In this document: positions 14,629 through 18,020 of the stretch, in pieces | Layout: every line of letters starts with the position of its first letter | Position numbering within the stretch: position 1 is the stretch's first letter | Source of the DNA: JBFMAI01 sp964462635 | GTDB lineage: Bacteria > Planctomycetota > Phycisphaerae > UBA1845 > Fen-1342 | Assembly: GCA_964462635.1 (NCBI GenBank) | Contig: CAYWYJ010000080.1 | Location: 1-18,020 of the forward strand | Direction of reading: 5' to 3' | DNA length: 18,020 bases | Made by a program: the position numbers and the translations under genes | The notes under the pieces: model-generated | Databases searched by the model: none | The model's input: only the letters and a program-made list of their open reading frames with translations | What the model was told of the DNA's origin: nothing

Positions 14629-16536
14629 CTACGGGGTCGTCAGCAGCCGGACGAAGGGGTTGATGTCGCCGAAGTCGGTGCGACCGTCGCCGTTGATGTC
14701 ACCGTTCAAGCGGTGGCAAGCGGGGAAGGCGTTCGCGTATTGCGCCGGGTTGGTCAACACGAGCACGAACGGGTTGATATCGCCGAAGTCCACGCGCCCG
14801 TCGCAGTTCAGATCGCCGTCGTGGGCCTTGAGACCCAGGCCGAGGGCGTGACCCGCACTGATAATCACGAAGCCGGCGTCGGGTTCCGGTACATTGCACT
14901 GACCGAGGTCGTTCCCGCCCCAAGCAACGATCGAGCCGTCGGCCTTGAGGCCCAGGCTGTGGAAGTGGCCCCCGTCGACGGCGACGAAGCCGCTGTTCGG
15001 GCTGGGCACGTGGCACTGACCGCTGGAGTTGCTGCCCCAGGCGACGAGCGAGCCGTCGGACTTCAGACCGAGGCTGTGGTACGCGCCGGCCGCAATGGCC
15101 ACGAAACCGCTGTTGGGCGCCGGCACGTTGCACTGGCCCTCGTCGTTGGCACCCCACGCCACCACCGTGCCGCTGGCTTTCAGGCCGAGGCTGTGGCTCT
15201 CGCCGCCCGCCACGGCCACGAAGTCGCTGTTCGGGGCCGGCACGTTGCACTGGCCGTAGTAGTTGTAGCCCCAGGCGGCGATCGAGCCGCTTGACCTCAG
15301 GCCCAGGCTGTGCCACCCGCCGCCCGCGATGGCGACAAAGTCCGCGTTCGGCGCCGGCACGTCGCACTGACCGGAGCTGTTGCGGCCCCACGCCACGATC
15401 GCCCCGCCGGCCTTCAGGGCCAGGCTGTGCCAGTAGCCCGCGGCGACGGCAACGAAATCGCGGTTCGGCGTCGGCAAGTTGCACTGGCCGTCATCGTTGT
15501 AGCCCCAGGCGACAATCGAGCCGGACGCCCGTAGCCCGAGGCCGTGTGAGTCGCCCGCCACGAGAGCGACGAAGTCGCGGTTCGGACGCGGCACGTCGCA
15601 CTGCCCGTCGTCGTTCAATCCCCAGGTGACGACGGAGCCGTCGGCCTTCACGCCGAGGCTGTGCCGCAAGCCGGCGGCGACCGCCACAAAGCCCGTATTC
15701 GGGGCGGGCACGTTGCACTGCCCGTAGGTGTTCTGCCCCCAGGCGACGATCGAGCCGTCGGCCCTCAGGCCCAGGCTGTGAAGCTCGCCCGCCGCGACGG
15801 CGACGAAATCGGCGTTGGGGGCCGGCACGTTGCACTGGCCGAAGTCGTTGAGTCCCCACGCGACGATCGTGCCGTCGGTCTTCACGGCCAGGCTGTGGAA
15901 GCCGCCGCCGGCCAGGGCCAAAAAGTCGCGGTTGGGGGCCGGCACGTCGCACTGATGAAAGTAGTTGTAGCCCCACGCCACAATGGAGCGGTCGGCCTGC
16001 AGGCCGAGGCTGTGGCTGCCACCCGCGGCGACCGCGGTGAAGTCGCTGTTGGGCGCCGGCACGTTGCACTGGCCTTCGGTCCCGTTCCCCCAGGCGACGA
16101 CCGAGCCATCATCCTTCAGGCCGAGGCTGTGCCAGTACCCGGAGGCCACCGCCAGGAAGTGGCTGTTCGGAGCGGGCACGTTGCACTGGCCGAACATGTT
16201 CCAGCCCCAGGCGGCGATGGAACCGTCGCCGCGGAGGGCGAGGCTGTGGAACCGGCCGGCCGCCACGCCGTGGAAATCCGCGTTCGGCCCGGGGGCAATG
16301 CACTGGCCTTCGGTGTTATTACCCCAACCGGCGAAGGTGCCGTCGGCCCTCAGGGCCACGCTGTGGTACCCGCCGCCGGCGACGGCCGTGAAGCCGCCGT
16401 TCAGGTCCACCCCGACGACGTGACTGCCCCAGCCCACGAGCGCCCCGACGTCTTGCCCGGCGGCCGGCGTGCTCGCCAGCGCACCGAAACCCACCACGGT
16501 GGTGATGACCGTCACGAATACCAGCGTCGCCTTCAT
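14629..16536 (-). CDS. secreted RCC1-repeat protein with dockerin-like tail
   Basis: Exported repeat protein of 635 residues, probably a double beta-propeller. The signal peptide is MKATLVFVTVITTVVGFGALASTPAAG. From residue 68 to 571 run 13 units of 39 residues in register, preceded by one partial unit. Each has the RCC1 signature HSLGLKADGSIVAWG followed by GQCNVPAPN. The last 62 residues are the dockerin-like tail (DLNCDGRVDFGD and DINGDGRTDFGD, each followed by INPFV). RCC1-type folds form seven-bladed propellers, so 14 units suggest two; this is inference. ATG 16536 is chosen because the signal peptide starts there. The frame is open up to 17019, but that part crosses a palindromic repeat (16554-16629) and the tail of the next gene in another frame. 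No clear ribosome-binding site is seen. The binding partner is unknown. Confidence 0.88.
   Translation of the reverse strand: MKATLVFVTVITTVVGFGALASTPAAGQDVGALVGWGSHVVGVDLNGGFTAVAGGGYHSVALRADGTFAGWGNNTEGQCIAPGPNADFHGVAAGRFHSLALRGDGSIAAWGWNMFGQCNVPAPNSHFLAVASGYWHSLGLKDDGSVVAWGNGTEGQCNVPAPNSDFTAVAAGGSHSLGLQADRSIVAWGYNYFHQCDVPAPNRDFLALAGGGFHSLAVKTDGTIVAWGLNDFGQCNVPAPNADFVAVAAGELHSLGLRADGSIVAWGQNTYGQCNVPAPNTGFVAVAAGLRHSLGVKADGSVVTWGLNDDGQCDVPRPNRDFVALVAGDSHGLGLRASGSIVAWGYNDDGQCNLPTPNRDFVAVAAGYWHSLALKAGGAIVAWGRNSSGQCDVPAPNADFVAIAGGGWHSLGLRSSGSIAAWGYNYYGQCNVPAPNSDFVAVAGGESHSLGLKASGTVVAWGANDEGQCNVPAPNSGFVAIAAGAYHSLGLKSDGSLVAWGSNSSGQCHVPSPNSGFVAVDGGHFHSLGLKADGSIVAWGGNDLGQCNVPEPDAGFVIISAGHALGLGLKAHDGDLNCDGRVDFGDINPFVLVLTNPAQYANAFPACHRLNGDINGDGRTDFGDINPFVRLLTTP
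14632..14817 (-). other. dockerin-like C-terminal module, copy 2
   Basis: This 62-residue module has DLNCDGRVDFGDINPFV and DINGDGRTDFGDINPFV, with TNPAQYANAFPAC between them. It has the same length and layout as the modules at 3541-3726 and 16773-16958. Confidence 0.8.
14824..16335 (-). repeat. coding tandem repeat, 13 units of 117 bp
   Basis: Thirteen in-phase units encode 39 residues each (the last 36). Nearly all keep WG at positions 4-5, QC at 11-12, VPxPN at 14-18 and HSLGL about 12 residues later. Variation is mostly at the same few positions (for example LNDF, YNDD, QNTY after WG). The DNA units are similar enough to suggest repeated duplication or gene conversion. Confidence 0.9.
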
Positions 16537-16553
16537 CAGTTCGCTGAAAAGCC

Positions 16554-16629
16554 GTAGCGCTGGACCTCCGAGTCCAGCGCGACCGTATCGGCGACCCAAG
16601 ATACGCCGGACTCGGGGGTCCGGTGCTAC
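16554..16629. repeat. 76-bp double-hairpin inverted element
   Basis: The ends are imperfect inverted copies. The left end reads GTAGCGCTGGACCTCCGAGT; the right end on the minus strand reads GTAGCACCGGACCCCCGAGT, and over 26 positions 22 match. Each end is itself a hairpin (GCGCTGGAC with GTCCAGCGC on the left). It sits 18 bp upstream of the RCC1 gene start, in its leader or promoter region. Confidence 0.8.
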
Positions 16630-16769
16630 AGACTCAAAGGCCACGAGCGGTTCTTCAACGGACTGCTTCATTGCCCGCACTCCTCGCCCTGGGGCCGCGG
16701 GGCCCGCCATTCCGCCACCGCGCGACGTTCCGCCGGCCGCCGCCGTGCATATGCCGGCGCGACGGGGCC

Positions 16770-18020
16770 TCACGGGTTTGTCAGCAGGCTCACAAACGGG
16801 TTGATGTCGCCGAAGTCCACCTTGCCATCCGCGTTGATGTCCCCATTCAGGAGGTAGCAGGAGGGATACGTCGCCATGTACCCCGCGGGGTTGCTCAACG
16901 CCATCACGAACGGGTTGATGTCGCCGAAGTCCACGTGGCCGTCGCAGTTCAGGTCGCCGCGCCTCACCGTCCAGTAGCGCTCCACCCGCGCGACCTGACC
17001 GGGATACGTGTACTCCCACACGACGGCCCCGGCGTGCGTCACCTCGAACACGTGCCCGCTGTCACCCTCCACCGCGATCGTGTTGCCGTTCGGCAGACGA
17101 TACGCCCCGGACAGGTGCCATGCGTACAACCAACTGGGGTCCTTGAAGCTCCAGATCGGCGCGGCGGGTCCGAACGGCTGACCCGGCAGAATGTCATACG
17201 TGCCATTGGCGTTCAGCGGGGGAATGATCTCGTCGATGCTCGAATAATCGCTCCCCGACCCCGGCCGGTCCCCGTTGTTGAAGGCCAGCAGGTTCCCCGC
17301 GCCGGGAAGCCCCGGATCGATCCAGTTCGCGCCGTGCACCACGAAGAAGTACTGGTTGCTCGATGTCCCGCGGCGGTACACGGCGGGGTTGCCCCAGCGA
17401 TACAGGAAGTCGCCGCCCATGCCGCTGCGCCCGCCCGTGTGGCCGGCGGCCTCAACGGTGGTCGTGCTGTGGTCAATGATGTACAGCTCACTCATGTAAT
17501 GGGAGCTGAAAATGATCTGGTCAAGCTCCGGGTTGTAATCCAGGGCGTTCGCGTGCATCCAGTCGCCGCTCAGCGGAGTCCCGTAGTTGATGTCCATAAG
17601 CTCGGGATGATCGGCCACCACGCCGTAGTTCGGTTTGCCCGGATCAACATCCTGAATCAAGTGGTCCCAGAGGTGCCATTCCCAGACCACGTTTCCGCCG
17701 GTGGCACCCACGGGTTGAATCTCGACGATCCGCTCGGGCCACATTTCGCCGTAGATGCTCTGCCGGCCCGCGGCGATGGCCTGGGCCTGCGTCTTGCGTT
17801 CCCAGGCAATCAGCAGGACGTTTCCATTCGGCATGGGGATGGCGTCGTGGTGCTGATGGTAGTCGGTGGTGGCGTAGTTAAAATCCCAGACCACCTGGTC
17901 GCTGGCGTTGATCTTCTGAAGGCGTCCGCCCAGCCCGCCGCCCATGAAACCCCCGCTCGTCGTGCAGGGTCGCAGCAGCGATTCGTCGGGCAGCATGTGG
18001 GCGGTGAGCCCCGGGGGTCG
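16770..18020 (-). CDS. arylsulfotransferase-family secreted protein with dockerin-like tail, 5' end outside window
   Basis: Only the last 416 residues are visible; the frame is open to the window edge, and PPGLTAHMLPDESLLRP upstream of the first ATG (17996) fits the family, so that ATG is internal. The pattern QKINASDQVVWDF, HQHHDAIPMPNGNVLLIAWE, WEWHLWDHL, GDWMHANALDYNPELDQI, and later AWHLSGAYRLPNGNTIAVEGDSGHVFEV is that of arylsulfotransferase-like propeller proteins (ArylsulfotransferaseASST/Arylsulfotran_2 families), which in studied members move a sulfate group between phenols. Whether this one is an enzyme is not certain, since many relatives are uncharacterised. The C-terminal 62 residues are the dockerin-like tail (DLNCDGHVDFGD, DINADGKVDFGD). 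It lies 233 bp upstream of the RCC1 gene on the same strand. Confidence 0.85.
   Translation of the reverse strand, partial: RPPGLTAHMLPDESLLRPCTTSGGFMGGGLGGRLQKINASDQVVWDFNYATTDYHQHHDAIPMPNGNVLLIAWERKTQAQAIAAGRQSIYGEMWPERIVEIQPVGATGGNVVWEWHLWDHLIQDVDPGKPNYGVVADHPELMDINYGTPLSGDWMHANALDYNPELDQIIFSSHYMSELYIIDHSTTTVEAAGHTGGRSGMGGDFLYRWGNPAVYRRGTSSNQYFFVVHGANWIDPGLPGAGNLLAFNNGDRPGSGSDYSSIDEIIPPLNANGTYDILPGQPFGPAAPIWSFKDPSWLYAWHLSGAYRLPNGNTIAVEGDSGHVFEVTHAGAVVWEYTYPGQVARVERYWTVRRGDLNCDGHVDFGDINPFVMALSNPAGYMATYPSCYLLNGDINADGKVDFGDINPFVSLLTNP
16773..16958 (-). other. dockerin-like C-terminal module, copy 3
   Basis: This module has DLNCDGHVDFGDINPFV and DINADGKVDFGDINPFV, with SNPAGYMATYPSC between them. 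It again spans 62 residues and joins directly to an unrelated upstream domain. Confidence 0.8.

Noticed and set aside
16537..17019. N-terminal extension of the RCC1 frame by 161 residues
   Set aside because: The extension translates a palindromic repeat and, in another frame, the tail of the upstream gene; a clear signal peptide begins at 16536.

Overview
The window is high-GC DNA that most resembles a member of the Planctomycetota, probably of the Phycisphaerae type. This rests on several independent signs. Three otherwise unrelated secreted proteins end in the same dockerin-like double calcium-loop tail built around DFGDINPFV. One secreted protein carries a PEP-CTERM anchor. The sigma factor has the NYxxYR and STYACRAIL signatures that I associate with planctomycete sigma-70 proteins. 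Intergenic DNA is crowded with palindromic repeat elements. No rRNA, tRNA, CRISPR array, transposase or phage gene was seen.

Layout. 1-1197: the end of a short-domain hypothetical protein converges on, and overlaps, a zinc-ribbon membrane protein. 1198-2043: an 840-bp repeat-rich intergenic region. 2044-4902: a secreted eight-loop FG-GAP/VCBS protein with a dockerin-like tail, then a PEP-CTERM protein, each followed by a strong hairpin. 5042-6457 (minus): an HD-GYP plus PilZ cyclic-di-GMP protein. 6775-8280 (minus): a metallophosphoesterase, probably a lipoprotein, divergent from a Fic-family AMP transferase at 8449-9615. 9775-10773 (minus): a sigma-70 family factor, divergent across an AT-rich promoter island from a small HEAT-repeat lipoprotein at 11232-11750. 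11947-12558 (minus): a manganese-type superoxide dismutase. 13101-14600: a PepD-like M20 dipeptidase. 14629-16536 (minus): an RCC1-repeat secreted protein. 16770-18020 (minus, cut by the window edge): an arylsulfotransferase-family protein. The last two both end in the dockerin-like tail.

The genes mostly sit as single units, often convergent or divergent, with no long operon. The shared theme is export: at least six products carry signal peptides, lipoboxes or sorting tails. Three of them share one modular tail, which suggests a common extracellular attachment or processing route. Regulation is represented by the HD-GYP/PilZ protein, the sigma factor and the Fic protein.

The most notable non-coding content is a set of at least five kinds of hairpin-forming repeat. 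One is present as two copies that match at 73 of 75 positions in opposite orientation about 4.8 kb apart, with a third, shortened copy. I found no convincing complete new defence or biosynthetic system. The best leads are the repeat families, the shared tail and the 14-unit RCC1-like protein.
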